64,000 bases of DNA from Chitinophaga flava (GTDB lineage: Bacteria; Bacteroidota; Bacteroidia; Chitinophagales; Chitinophagaceae), in the NCBI RefSeq assembly GCF_003308995.1, contig NZ_QFFJ01000001.1:3038001-3102000 (forward strand), given 5' to 3'. Made by a program: the position numbers and the translations under genes. The notes under the pieces were generated by a model, which saw only the letters and a program-made list of their open reading frames with translations, made no database searches and was not told the DNA's origin. Below are positions 28,580 to 39,100 of the stretch, piece after piece (positions within the stretch are counted from its first letter, which is position 1; each line of letters begins with the position of its first letter).

Positions 28580-30037
28580 ATGATTTTTGATTATTCCAAA
28601 TACCCAAAGGAAAGTGCAGAACCCGAAGCAGCCTCCATGATACAAAGTTTCAGGGCAATTGGATATAATATTCAAACCGCTGTGGCCGATATAATTGACA
28701 ACTCAATATCAGCTGGTGCAAGCAATGTCTGGATTGAATTCCAATGGAAAGGGAGTGATACATGGTTTTCGATAAAAGATGACGGATGCGGTATGACGGA
28801 TAAAGAGCTTGTGCAGGCAATGCGTCCCGGCAGTAGAAATCCTGATGAGAAACGAGCTCCAAAAGATCTTGGCAGATTCGGACTCGGCCTGAAAACGGCT
28901 TCATTTTCACAATGCCGTCAGTTAACTGTTATTTCCAAAAAAGAAAGTCAGGATAAGGCCTTATGGACCTGGGATCTGGATTTCGTAAGCCAAACCAGAA
29001 ACTGGCACCTTATCCGATACGCCCCTCCGGAATTCGAAACCTCACTTGACGAACTCAGTTCAGGGACAATAGTCATATGGAACAATCTTGACAGGGTAGT
29101 AAAGAACATGCAGACTGAAGACAATTCAGCACTTGATAAGTTTTTACAAATAATGGAGTCTGTCAAAGGTCATCTGGCTATGGTTTTTCACAGGTATATT
29201 GAGAACAGAACTATAAAGCTATTTTTCCAGCAACGGGAGATCCTTCCCTGGGATCCTTTTCTATCGGACAATACAGCCACAAGAAAATTCCCGGAAGAGC
29301 CCTTATTGAATGGAAAAATCAAAGTAAAGGGCTTTGTTCTTCCTCATAAATCAAAGCTCTCAGAGAATGACCACAAAAATGCAGAGGGCCCTGGTGGATG
29401 GAATGGTCAACAGGGGTTTTATGTGTACAGAAATCAGCGTTTGATACTGGCAGGGGGGTGGCTTCGCATGTTCAGACAGGAGGAGCAATATAAACTCGCC
29501 AGAATAATGGTAGATCTTCCCAATGATTTAGATGCAGAGTGGCAAATAGATATTAAAAAGTCCGTTGCACGCCCACCCCATATGCTCAGGGACCAATTAA
29601 AAGCCTATGCCACCAGAATACGGGGTAATGCCGTTCTGGTGTATCGGCACAAAGGACAAGTATTACAACGCAAACTCAACACTGCATCTTTTCAGCCGGT
29701 ATGGAACGCAAAAATTCAAAATGGGAAAAGATATTATGAAATCAACCGGGACCATCCGGTAATAAAGGAGATTGCGCTTGAAGGCAATAAAACTATTAAC
29801 ACCATACTAAAATTACTGGAAGAGTCTCTTCCTATTCCGTTGATAGTACTAAATGAGAACGAGGATCCGGATTCCTTTAAACAGCCTTATGAGGACTCCA
29901 GGAAGAATGACCTTCTGGAAGTCCTGAAGCTCACCTACAAAAACCTATTAAATAATCATTCGGAATCTCAGGCAAAAGATAAACTATATCTGATTGAGCC
30001 TTTCAATAACTATCCGGAATTAATTGACAGTTTATGA
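28580..30037 (+). CDS. GHKL ATPase of the MORC/MutL type (restriction-associated)
   Basis: A 485-residue protein with a GHKL ATP-binding fold in the first 170 residues: N-box VADIIDNSISAG, G1 DDGCGMTD, and G2 GRFGLGLKTASFS. Residues about 200-400 resemble the S5-like second domain, with a conserved Lys-containing DIKKSVARPP. Such ATPases were described in restriction-modification islands with Z1 helicases and PD-(D/E)XK nucleases as prokaryotic relatives of eukaryotic MORC proteins. It is the first gene of a five-gene operon and overlaps the next gene by four bases (ATGA). It is expected to act as an ATP-driven clamp on DNA. Confidence 0.9.
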   Translation: MIFDYSKYPKESAEPEAASMIQSFRAIGYNIQTAVADIIDNSISAGASNVWIEFQWKGSDTWFSIKDDGCGMTDKELVQAMRPGSRNPDEKRAPKDLGRFGLGLKTASFSQCRQLTVISKKESQDKALWTWDLDFVSQTRNWHLIRYAPPEFETSLDELSSGTIVIWNNLDRVVKNMQTEDNSALDKFLQIMESVKGHLAMVFHRYIENRTIKLFFQQREILPWDPFLSDNTATRKFPEEPLLNGKIKVKGFVLPHKSKLSENDHKNAEGPGGWNGQQGFYVYRNQRLILAGGWLRMFRQEEQYKLARIMVDLPNDLDAEWQIDIKKSVARPPHMLRDQLKAYATRIRGNAVLVYRHKGQVLQRKLNTASFQPVWNAKIQNGKRYYEINRDHPVIKEIALEGNKTINTILKLLEESLPIPLIVLNENEDPDSFKQPYEDSRKNDLLEVLKLTYKNLLNNHSESQAKDKLYLIEPFNNYPELIDSL

Positions 30038-33000
30038 GCGAAATTCTTGACAAAGCCAAAAATATCTGCATAACAATACTCTCCAATGAAAAACAGGTGA
30101 TAACAGCGGCTGTTATCAAAGAGACCATTGAAAAAGCCAGTCTGCTCTATCCCTTGTCAGATCCGGAGAAGCAATCCCTGTTTAAGACGCTGGAGACGTT
30201 GTATGCTGTCTTTTCAGATGAATACCGCATCCTGGATGATGCTACCCCGGAGCCATGGGTAAAAAACAGAAAATCAGAGTTCAGGTGGCAATTCTGGAAC
30301 AGATACAGACAATTTCTGGAGAGCAGAAACTACGCCCCTGACACGATAAATAAACTAGACGCACTCACAGAAGATATTCTTGACAGGCTGGTCCAACCTG
30401 GAAGTCACCAGCGTTTTGAGAAAAAAGGGCTGATTGTTGGCCATGTTCAATCCGGCAAGACCAGTAATTACATTGGACTTATCTGCAAAGCAGCCGATGT
30501 TGGGTATAAACTTATTATCGTATTGGCAGGAATTCACAACAGCCTTCGAAGTCAGACACAACTCAGGATAGACGAAGGTTTTCTGGGCTTTGATACGCAA
30601 ACAGCCAGAAATTTTTCTAAAACGTCCAACAGAATTGGAGTAGGCAGGATAAATCCCAACCTTGCTGCGCATTCCCTTACTACCAGTGATGTTAACGGAG
30701 ATTTTACAAGAAAGGCATCGGAAGCTTCCGGGGTAAATATACGGGGTAATGATCCTATTATCCTGGTGGTAAAGAAAAATCCATCGGTATTGAAAAACCT
30801 GCTGTTATGGCTTACAAGCCGTGGAGAAACCATGAGTGACGGGCAGAAGCTCATACGGGATCTTCCTCTGCTGTTAATTGATGATGAAGCAGACAATGCG
30901 TCAATAAATATCAGTAAAACACATGTTTCAAAAATCAACGCAGCCATCAGAGCACTTTTGGAAAGATTTGAACAAAATGCTTATATAGGCTACACTGCGA
31001 CACCGTATGCTAATATATTTGCCAAGTACTATGATGATGAAGAAGCCAAAGATCTGAATGAAAACTTTGGTAGTCTTAATATTAAGATCGGCAGAGATAT
31101 CTTCCCCAAAGACTTTATAGTAAATATCCCAGCTCCCTCCAACTACATAGGACCTGCTAAAATCTTTGGTATTGTGAGCAGTGAGGATTTAGACAAAGAG
31201 GTTGAGCCAATCTCCCTTTTTAGAATTATTAAAGACTACCAGCCTTCCAAACCGGATCCAGATGATAAGGAGGCCATAAAAGATTATAACGAAAAAATCG
31301 AATCTATAAGAAAAACGAATCCTTATTTCATCACTGACCTACATAAAAAAGATGATGCCTTTCCAAGGGACTTACCTCCAAGCCTTCACAGAGCCATGAA
31401 ATGCTTTTTCCTTGCCTGCGCAGCACGGAGAGTCCGTGGACAGGCCAAGGAACATAATTCAATGCTGATTCACGTATCACGATTTATTAAATGGCAGGAT
31501 AAGATAGCCTCACTTGTGTTTGATACTTTCAAATCTTATTCACGACAGATAGAATTTAATACAGGGAGTATTTATGATGACCTTAAAGATCTATGGGAAG
31601 AAGAATTTGTTCCTGAAACGAGGAAATTGATCCAAAACAAAGCAGTAGATGACCCATCGATTACAGAAATATCCTGGAGCGAATTAAAGCCACATATTTA
31701 TCCTGCGATTTCAAAAATCGATGTTCGGGCCGTCCATGGTGATACTAAAATAGAAGGTCTGAAACATAAGAACATTCGTCCTCTTGATTATTTTGAGAAT
31801 AAAGAATCAGGGTTATCAGTAATCGCCATCGGCGGTAACAAGCTTTCACGGGGTCTCACACTTGAAGGGCTCACAATCAGCTATTATTTACGGGCATCTA
31901 AAATGTATGATACCCTAATGCAAATGGGCCGCTGGTTTGGCTACAGGCCTGGCTACCTTGATCTGTGCCGGCTATTTACCAGTGAAGAATTGGTAGACTG
32001 GTATAGACATGTAACAGTAGCCACAGAAGAAATGCGGGCTCAATTTGACCGAATGTGTGATCTTGGTAAAAAACCAAGAGATTATGGATTAAAAGTCAGA
32101 ACACATCCCGGGATTCTAAATATTACTGCAGCAAATAAGTTCAGATATAAAGAGATTATGAGACTTAGCTTTTCCGGGGAGCTTGAGGAAACTTATTCAT
32201 TTAAAATAAGCTCAAGAAAACACCAGGAAAATCTGAAAGCACTTAAAAGTTTTGTTACTAAACTGGGAGAAGTACAGGGTCCGGTTAATCAGATAGAAGC
32301 TTTTAAAAAACATTTTATCTGGAATGGGGTTGCCAACTATAATCAGATAATCGAATTTCTCTCAGGCTATTATTCATTTCAACCTTCATTTAATGTAAAT
32401 CTTATTTGTGAATATATATTAGCTCAGGTACGACATGGGAGTCTACGTGATTGGACTGTTGCATTAATCAACAAGTCAACTGCTCAAATGGGTGAGCGAT
32501 TTGACCTCGCCCCTGATCTGAATGTAGGTTTAACCACCAGAACAAACTCACGTGAAGACGGCCAGGATTTTTATGTAATTACCAAATCTCATATAATTGA
32601 TCCAAGCCACGAGTATATTGATCTTACAGATGAGCAAATCTCTGATGCTATAAGCATAACGCTGAAGGATTGGGCTAAGAAGGGAAGCATAAACAGCAAG
32701 GGTTTAATGCATCCAAGTTCATTGAGAATCAAAACGACACGCCATACCAGCAAGGCTTTATTGTTAGTTTATCTATTAAACAACCGCCCTGACAACAAGA
32801 GATCCCCTATAGCAGATTGCCCCGTTGTTGGGCTGGCAATAAGCTTTCCTTATATAGATACCAATAAGGATGAAAAGATCGAATATGCAGTAAACGAACA
32901 ATTCCTGAAAGAAATACTTGATTATCCGGATGAACTTGATCAACCTGATTATTTACAGGACAATATTGAGTTGCAGGAGAATACTACAGATATCGATGAT

Positions 33001-33834
33001 GAAATTCGTAATCACATCGAAAAAAGCCGGAGCATCAACAGCATTATTGAACTATCATTTAAGGAAGGAATTCAAGGAAATCAAATAGATGAAAATTCCA
33101 TTGATCAATCAAACGAGCAACCTGATATTATAATACCAGCGAGGCTCATCGAAAATAAACAGATAAGCATACAATCAAAGCTAATCCCGTTTATACGGAA
33201 ACAGGACATAAACAAGTTCTACTGCACTCCGAAACCAGATTTTTATATCGGGAACATAACATCTGTACAGAACCTGGAGGCTGGGAAAATAATTGCCGCT
33301 GAGCATAAATCCGGTATCGTTTTCTCATTATCTGATTTTGAATGTGTACTGGAAGAAGGATGCATCGGGATTCAATCCGGGGAAATCCCATCCTTATATC
33401 TGCTGACACTTCTGAATTCTACTTTATTTAGCTACTGGGTCGCTCAGAATGAATCAAACAGTATACAGGTGACCATTGAGAACTTCCCTATAAAGATGCT
33501 TCCGGAGAATAAGCACATCAATTATTTCGCGGAGGCGATAATATTCCTTGGAAAGCAGAGAAGTAACCGTACAAATTCAATCATTATCAATTATTTTTCA
33601 GGCATACTTAATGCTGTAGTATTCGAGATATACTTCCCGGAAGACTTTTCCAGAAATAATCTATCAATGTTGAGTGTATTGGAAGAACTGATACTGAATA
33701 ACCCAATAGATATTAACGAAATAGTGGTTACATATAATGCACTTAATGATACCAGACATAAAGTACATCAAACGTTACAAAAACTCATTTCAGTTGAAAA
33801 GGTAAAATCCATCTATAATTCTCTGAAAAATTAG
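30034..33834 (+). CDS. Z1-domain SF2 helicase fused to a TRD-like C-terminal region
   Basis: A 1266-residue protein. Residues 1-955 are a Z1-type superfamily II helicase: Walker A region IVGHVQSGKTSNYIG at about 130-146, Walker B LLLIDDEADNASIN, IGYTATPYANIFA, VIAIGGNKLSRGLTLEGLT and MGRWFGYRPGY, ending in the usual IEYAVN. An extra tail of about 310 residues follows. It contains LIPFIRKQDINKFY (about 1049), YLLTLLNSTLFSYW (about 1120) and ILNAVVFEIYFPEDF (about 1190), which resemble the TaqI/type IIG target-recognition region (pattern IKPFLRGRDIKRY ... LLALLNS ... IDxLVYELYG). This suggests a helicase with its own DNA-specificity module. Four-base overlap upstream, nine-base gap downstream. 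Confidence 0.9.
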   Translation: MSEILDKAKNICITILSNEKQVITAAVIKETIEKASLLYPLSDPEKQSLFKTLETLYAVFSDEYRILDDATPEPWVKNRKSEFRWQFWNRYRQFLESRNYAPDTINKLDALTEDILDRLVQPGSHQRFEKKGLIVGHVQSGKTSNYIGLICKAADVGYKLIIVLAGIHNSLRSQTQLRIDEGFLGFDTQTARNFSKTSNRIGVGRINPNLAAHSLTTSDVNGDFTRKASEASGVNIRGNDPIILVVKKNPSVLKNLLLWLTSRGETMSDGQKLIRDLPLLLIDDEADNASINISKTHVSKINAAIRALLERFEQNAYIGYTATPYANIFAKYYDDEEAKDLNENFGSLNIKIGRDIFPKDFIVNIPAPSNYIGPAKIFGIVSSEDLDKEVEPISLFRIIKDYQPSKPDPDDKEAIKDYNEKIESIRKTNPYFITDLHKKDDAFPRDLPPSLHRAMKCFFLACAARRVRGQAKEHNSMLIHVSRFIKWQDKIASLVFDTFKSYSRQIEFNTGSIYDDLKDLWEEEFVPETRKLIQNKAVDDPSITEISWSELKPHIYPAISKIDVRAVHGDTKIEGLKHKNIRPLDYFENKESGLSVIAIGGNKLSRGLTLEGLTISYYLRASKMYDTLMQMGRWFGYRPGYLDLCRLFTSEELVDWYRHVTVATEEMRAQFDRMCDLGKKPRDYGLKVRTHPGILNITAANKFRYKEIMRLSFSGELEETYSFKISSRKHQENLKALKSFVTKLGEVQGPVNQIEAFKKHFIWNGVANYNQIIEFLSGYYSFQPSFNVNLICEYILAQVRHGSLRDWTVALINKSTAQMGERFDLAPDLNVGLTTRTNSREDGQDFYVITKSHIIDPSHEYIDLTDEQISDAISITLKDWAKKGSINSKGLMHPSSLRIKTTRHTSKALLLVYLLNNRPDNKRSPIADCPVVGLAISFPYIDTNKDEKIEYAVNEQFLKEILDYPDELDQPDYLQDNIELQENTTDIDDEIRNHIEKSRSINSIIELSFKEGIQGNQIDENSIDQSNEQPDIIIPARLIENKQISIQSKLIPFIRKQDINKFYCTPKPDFYIGNITSVQNLEAGKIIAAEHKSGIVFSLSDFECVLEEGCIGIQSGEIPSLYLLTLLNSTLFSYWVAQNESNSIQVTIENFPIKMLPENKHINYFAEAIIFLGKQRSNRTNSIIINYFSGILNAVVFEIYFPEDFSRNNLSMLSVLEELILNNPIDINEIVVTYNALNDTRHKVHQTLQKLISVEKVKSIYNSLKN

Positions 33835-33843
33835 TCCAGCCCA

Positions 33844-35727
33844 ATGCGAATTACATCCATTCAGTTAAACAACTACCGTGCGTTCCTCAATATAAACGAC
33901 AAGGATGATTTTTCCATCGAATTACCAACAGGTCATAACCTGTTGATATATGGTGAAAACGGAAGCGGAAAATCATCATTATTTAACGCCGTGAGAGATT
34001 TTATTTTCTCATCAGTTAACCCTGACCAACCATTTGCCACCAACAAATTTTACGACGCCGATAAAGTATCCGAAAAGCCATACATTGCAGTAGGGTTTGA
34101 GAATGACGATAATAAATATTTCTACTCCGAAGATCCAGCGCTGACAGACTCCCACACCTGCCATCATATCAGAAAAGGAGTGGCTACTTATGGGTTTATA
34201 AGCTACAGAGATCTGCTAAAACTCCATCTGTATGAGATCGGACAATCCATTGATTATTTTTCCTTTTTCTTCGGAAAAGATGGTCTTCTGGCGGAAGAAA
34301 CACTGCTCACACCTTCATCTCCGGGAAACAAAAAAACATATGGACAACTATGGGGCGACATTGAACAGGAAAAAGATACTCAAGCGCTTGAAGACTATAA
34401 TATCAATGCCGCACAACTCATTGCAAGACTAACAGAAAAAACGAACCACCTTCTGCTGTTCTTCGAGAATAAACTCAAGATAAATATTGAATATATTGAC
34501 GGGCAGATTGACAATGCAGTTACAAGTCCCCGGATATTATTTCATATTGAGTTATTCGGAAAAGAAATTGAAAGTCATCATGGTATCCTAAATGAAGCCA
34601 GATTAACATCTCTGGCTATATCGATTTATTTTGCCAATTTGTTATCCTTTCCTGATAACGATTTTAAATTCCTTTTTCTGGATGATATTTTTATAGGATT
34701 GGATATGTCAAACAGAATTCCACTTCTGGAGATATTAACAGCAGGAGATATCCACGGAGCTTCCTTCAGAAGTTTTCAGATTTTTATAACAACTTATGAC
34801 AAAGAGTGGTTTGAGCTTGCCAAGTCTTACTTAAAGGATAACTGGGATACCATTGAATTTCTGGTAGACGATCATTCCGCTATTCCGGAACGTCCTTATA
34901 TAAAGAAAAGCCAATCACATAAAGAACGGGCAGAATATCATCTTCTGAATGGAGATTATCCCGCCTGTGCCAATTATCTAAGAAAGGCTTTTGAAAAAGA
35001 GCTGCGCAGAATATTACCTTATAATTTCCTTTATCCGGGAAGAAAAGATACTTCCGTCACCAGTGGAATTATCGACATTCCCAAAAGCCACTTTACCATT
35101 ACTGATGCGCTGGAAACCTGGTCCTTTAATATAAACAACAACGCCCTCAACAGAGGCTATTCCTCAGATTTTATGGGACTGGAGGTGCTCATAGGAAAAT
35201 TTGAAAAATTAATTACTCAATACAGGATACCTTTTGGGTATACAAATGAGCTTCGCATCATCAAGAATCGTTTGTTAAATCCTCTGTCACATGAGAATCT
35301 GCGATCTCCAGTATTTAAACGGGAGTTAATCCAGGCATTTAAAATACTGGAAGAGTTTTCTTTTTTTGAATCCAGAATAATTCTGCCGGTTGACAGTGAA
35401 GAATCCGTTTTGCTAACTGCTCCAAAAGAAAACAGTTTGAAGACTAAATATTTTTATAGGTTCGAGCTCCTGGAAAGCCTCAGATTTATTAGATATAAAT
35501 CATTCTATACGTTTCTAAATGTAAAATGCAGATCATTATATAAACAACGATTCAATGGCCCTCAGGAAGTAATGGAGTATGATTATACTTCCGTCAACAA
35601 ACTATGCAAAAGCATTTTCAAAGACAGTACGAAAAGCTCATCCAATGACACGATATACGATAACGAATTCGAATTCAATGAAATATATACTGAAGATGGA
35701 AAAAATATAAAGGAGCTCATAAAATGA
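33844..35727 (+). CDS. SMC/RecF-like AAA ATPase
   Basis: A 627-residue protein with an ABC-type ATPase split over the first 320 residues: MRITSIQLNNYRAF, Walker A IYGENGSGKSSLF (about 36-48), a signature-like LNEARLTSLAISIYFANLL, and Walker B KFLFLDDIFIGLD. The region between is short, without a long coiled coil. The C-terminal 270 residues (from about 355, HKERAEYHLLNGDYPACANYLRKAFEKELRR) are helical and resemble the tails of RecF-like restriction or abortive-infection ATPases. It lies in the middle of the defence operon and overlaps the PD-(D/E)XK gene by four bases. A role as DNA-end or phage-DNA sensor is inferred. Confidence 0.8.
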   Translation: MRITSIQLNNYRAFLNINDKDDFSIELPTGHNLLIYGENGSGKSSLFNAVRDFIFSSVNPDQPFATNKFYDADKVSEKPYIAVGFENDDNKYFYSEDPALTDSHTCHHIRKGVATYGFISYRDLLKLHLYEIGQSIDYFSFFFGKDGLLAEETLLTPSSPGNKKTYGQLWGDIEQEKDTQALEDYNINAAQLIARLTEKTNHLLLFFENKLKINIEYIDGQIDNAVTSPRILFHIELFGKEIESHHGILNEARLTSLAISIYFANLLSFPDNDFKFLFLDDIFIGLDMSNRIPLLEILTAGDIHGASFRSFQIFITTYDKEWFELAKSYLKDNWDTIEFLVDDHSAIPERPYIKKSQSHKERAEYHLLNGDYPACANYLRKAFEKELRRILPYNFLYPGRKDTSVTSGIIDIPKSHFTITDALETWSFNINNNALNRGYSSDFMGLEVLIGKFEKLITQYRIPFGYTNELRIIKNRLLNPLSHENLRSPVFKRELIQAFKILEEFSFFESRIILPVDSEESVLLTAPKENSLKTKYFYRFELLESLRFIRYKSFYTFLNVKCRSLYKQRFNGPQEVMEYDYTSVNKLCKSIFKDSTKSSSNDTIYDNEFEFNEIYTEDGKNIKELIK

Positions 35728-36737
35728 AGAGGATACAGGAAATATGGCAATCTCTGCATACTGATAAAAAATCTCAACCCGGCTTAGATAAAATCAGGTA
35801 TTCAGAAGATCTAACGGCTGACTTATACCTTGGAATCAAATATCCTGAATCTTATCGCATCCTACTTCTGCGAACCGAGACATCTTATTTAAAGCACTAT
35901 GAGATAAAAGAAACCAAAGGAATCAGGCTGGAAAAAATATCTGACGGACAATCAGATAACAAAACGCTTCTGTTGATCATACTGATTGACGACAATCTCA
36001 GGGAAATATTTAATGTACTGATACAGGATATTGTACCCCTGTTATTCCCAGTAAAGGATCAGTTTATTATTTTCCGATCATTTAAGAACAGGCTTGAACA
36101 ATGGTTCTCCTTATTTGAGAAGGCATCCCAGGAAGGTCTTTCAGAGGAAAAACAACGTGGACTATACGGCGAACTGTATTTTCTGAGAAAGTGGCTAAGA
36201 ATATCAACCTATATAGAGTACCCGGTTAAATCCTGGGTTGGTCCGCTTTTCGCGATCAGAGACTTTCAACATGGTAAATGGGCGCTGGAAGTAAAAACAA
36301 GTCATGGTAAAAATCATCAGAAAATTTATATCAGTAATGAGAGACAACTGGATACCACAAACCTTGATACTCTGATTCTCTTTCATTTATCACTGGAAAT
36401 CCGGCAACAGGACGGAGAGACCCTCAATAACGTTGTTGACAATATAGCTGAATTATTAGTGCAGGAACAAACGGCCCTTAAGGAGTTCCAGACCAAACTA
36501 CTGGAGGCCGGATATTTTCCTGATCACCGCAACTTATATGAGACAACGGGCTACAAAATACGAAAGGAATCATTTTTCAGTGTTAAAGGTGATTTTCCAA
36601 GGATTGAAGAAAAAGATATACGAAATGGGGTAGGAGACATTTCCTACAGCATTATTCTACCAGATCGGGATATTTATCTCATCGAAGAGGAAAATGTTTT
36701 TAAAATAATTACAGATAATGGCAACCAACATGGATAA
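35724..36737 (+). CDS. PD-(D/E)XK motif protein (DUF4420 type)
   Basis: A 337-residue protein of the family annotated as PD-(D/E)XK motif protein. The nuclease core lies around residues 140-215: GLYGELYFLRKWL supplies the first Glu, AIRDFQHGKWALEVKTSHG gives the D...ExK, and KIYISNERQLDT follows. It is the likely DNA-cleaving subunit of the island. It overlaps the preceding ATPase by four bases and the AIPR gene by 20 bases, so the subunits are probably made in fixed ratio. Confidence 0.9.
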   Translation: MKRIQEIWQSLHTDKKSQPGLDKIRYSEDLTADLYLGIKYPESYRILLLRTETSYLKHYEIKETKGIRLEKISDGQSDNKTLLLIILIDDNLREIFNVLIQDIVPLLFPVKDQFIIFRSFKNRLEQWFSLFEKASQEGLSEEKQRGLYGELYFLRKWLRISTYIEYPVKSWVGPLFAIRDFQHGKWALEVKTSHGKNHQKIYISNERQLDTTNLDTLILFHLSLEIRQQDGETLNNVVDNIAELLVQEQTALKEFQTKLLEAGYFPDHRNLYETTGYKIRKESFFSVKGDFPRIEEKDIRNGVGDISYSIILPDRDIYLIEEENVFKIITDNGNQHG

Positions 36738-39048
36738 CAATGAACTAAAAAAATTCTATCACACACTTCAACAGGATATACGGACTGACCAGATCAGTGA
36801 TGAGGAAGGTGGAATGCTTGAGCAGATTTTTACTCAATCTGCTGCAAATTTATTATCAGAATCGGGAGAGGTTGAAAATGTCCGTGTTGCATATGATGAA
36901 AAACTGATTAAAACCGGGGTCCAACACAAAATAAATGCATATGCCGTAGCTGATAACTATGAAACAATAGACCTTTTTATTTCTATTTACAATGGCACAG
37001 ATGAGATTGCAGTCGTATCCAAAGCAGAAATTGATAAAGCAGCCAGGAGGATCACCAGTTTCTTCAAAAACGCAGTTTACAAGGAATATGTAGCCGGCAT
37101 TGAAGAATCATCTGAAATTTTCCAGCTGGCACTTTCTCTCAGTGAATCCCAGGATATTAAGGAAAATCTGGTAAGAATAAATGCGATCATTCTTACAGAC
37201 GGGCTCTATAACGGAGAGAATCCTGCCCAACAAAACATTTACAGTTATCCGATATTTTACAGAGTAGTAGACATAAACTATCTCTACAATATATCTGAGA
37301 AGTCACATATTCCGATAGAGATTGATTTTAAAGCAGATGGTTTCAGGATACCTTGTATCCAATCACCATCAGTGAATAACGAATATGAATCCTACCTTGC
37401 GATTATCCCTGCGGAAGCGCTAGTGAATATTTATGAACGTTTCGGATCAAGACTTCTTGAACAAAATGTAAGGTCCTTTCTTCAATTTACCGGAAAAGTA
37501 AATGGAGGAATCAGAAAGACCATATTACATGAACCACACATGTTTCTGGCATTCAATAATGGTATTGCCGCAACTGCCGATGCGGTTAATATCGAGTTAT
37601 CAGTTGAAGGGACATATATTACCAAAATAAATGACTTACAGATTGTTAACGGAGGGCAGACAACCGCATCCATCTATCATACCTGGAGAAAGGACAAAAA
37701 GGATGTTTCGGGTGTATTTGTTCAGTTAAAGCTTTCAGTAATAAAAAACAAGGAACAATTCGGCAGTATTGTAAGCAGGATTTCAGAATACGCCAATACA
37801 CAAAATAAGGTTTCGATTGCTGACTTAAGTTCAAACAGACCATTCCATATTGAACTGGAAAAACTCTCAAGAAATATATGGACCCCGGCATCCGGCGGCC
37901 AGTCGCTGCAAACAAGGTGGTTTTATGAAAGAGCAAGAGGCCAGTATAAAAATGCCAGAATTAAAGAAGGCTTTACCAAAAATAAGCAGAAGGCATTTGA
38001 TCTTAAAAATCCCAAAAATCAGGTATTCACTAAAGAAGATCTGGCCAAATACGCAAATGCATACCAGGAAGTAGCCAATGGGCGGAAAATAAACATCGGT
38101 CCGCACTACGTTGTCAGGGGAAATCAAAAAAACTATGTACAGTTTATCAACTATAATTTACCACAAAGTGTTGACAATGTTTACTTTGAAGATATCGTAG
38201 CAAAATCCTTGTTATTCAAAGCTGCCGAGAAAAGATACGGAATCAAGCCCAACTCCATTGGAGATATGAGATATATCACTGTGCCTTATAGCATTGCATG
38301 GTTATCCTACCAGGTCAAAAATAAAATTGATCTGTATAAAATATGGAAAAATCAATCCATATCAGAAGCCTTATCCGATACATTGTATGAGATAATGATA
38401 CGTATTGAACAATATATAAAAGGCAATGCTCCCGGATCATTATATGGTGAATGGGCTAAAAAAGAGGAATGCTGGCTGGCTGTCAGGGAACAAACCTTTG
38501 GTATCGATCTGTCAAAACTCAACAACGACCTGGAAGATTCGAAAAAACAGACAGTAAGACGGCGTATTACCGATGATGACAGCCATCAGGCTAATATATT
38601 ACTGGAAACAGAAAAAGTTAAAGCTATTCCAGCTGTGGTATGGAGTAAAATAGAAGACTGGGGAAGAACATCCGGAAAACTCTCCATGCAGCAGCAGAAC
38701 GTTTCCTGGAATATTTCATCCAAATTACGGAGCAATACAGCAATGTCAGATTATGAAAGGAATGCAGCACTCAGAATCATTGATCTTATTGCAGAACATA
38801 ACCCCGAACTGCTCAATGAAACCGATGAAGAAGGAAACAGCAATCCTATAGCCGATCCACCTATCGAAATAAATATTGACACCGTTAAAAAGATTATTGA
38901 CTGGGATAAACGCAACAAACGGCTTAAATCCGATCATTACAAATACCTGGTAGATATTGCTGATGGAAAGATTCAATTAACGATACAAGCTCAGAAGAAA
39001 ATCAAGTTAAATCTCGAACGGCTGGCTAAATACGGCTTTAAGATCTAA
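36718..39048 (+). CDS. AIPR (abortive infection phage resistance) family protein
   Basis: A 776-residue protein; an in-frame Met four codons later is an alternative start. The AIPR core is clear: FLAFNNGIAATADAV, INDLQIVNGGQTTASIYH and QNKVSIADLSSNRPFHIELEKLSR, with SLQTRWFYERARGQY. AIPR proteins occur in phage-resistance loci and in Z1/MORC restriction islands; their biochemical role is not settled. It is the last gene of the five-gene operon. Confidence 0.9.
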   Translation: MATNMDNNELKKFYHTLQQDIRTDQISDEEGGMLEQIFTQSAANLLSESGEVENVRVAYDEKLIKTGVQHKINAYAVADNYETIDLFISIYNGTDEIAVVSKAEIDKAARRITSFFKNAVYKEYVAGIEESSEIFQLALSLSESQDIKENLVRINAIILTDGLYNGENPAQQNIYSYPIFYRVVDINYLYNISEKSHIPIEIDFKADGFRIPCIQSPSVNNEYESYLAIIPAEALVNIYERFGSRLLEQNVRSFLQFTGKVNGGIRKTILHEPHMFLAFNNGIAATADAVNIELSVEGTYITKINDLQIVNGGQTTASIYHTWRKDKKDVSGVFVQLKLSVIKNKEQFGSIVSRISEYANTQNKVSIADLSSNRPFHIELEKLSRNIWTPASGGQSLQTRWFYERARGQYKNARIKEGFTKNKQKAFDLKNPKNQVFTKEDLAKYANAYQEVANGRKINIGPHYVVRGNQKNYVQFINYNLPQSVDNVYFEDIVAKSLLFKAAEKRYGIKPNSIGDMRYITVPYSIAWLSYQVKNKIDLYKIWKNQSISEALSDTLYEIMIRIEQYIKGNAPGSLYGEWAKKEECWLAVREQTFGIDLSKLNNDLEDSKKQTVRRRITDDDSHQANILLETEKVKAIPAVVWSKIEDWGRTSGKLSMQQQNVSWNISSKLRSNTAMSDYERNAALRIIDLIAEHNPELLNETDEEGNSNPIADPPIEINIDTVKKIIDWDKRNKRLKSDHYKYLVDIADGKIQLTIQAQKKIKLNLERLAKYGFKI

Positions 39049-39100
39049 TAGTCGCTTTAAAAAGGGGGCAGATATAAGTATCAGCCCCTCATCCTGATTC

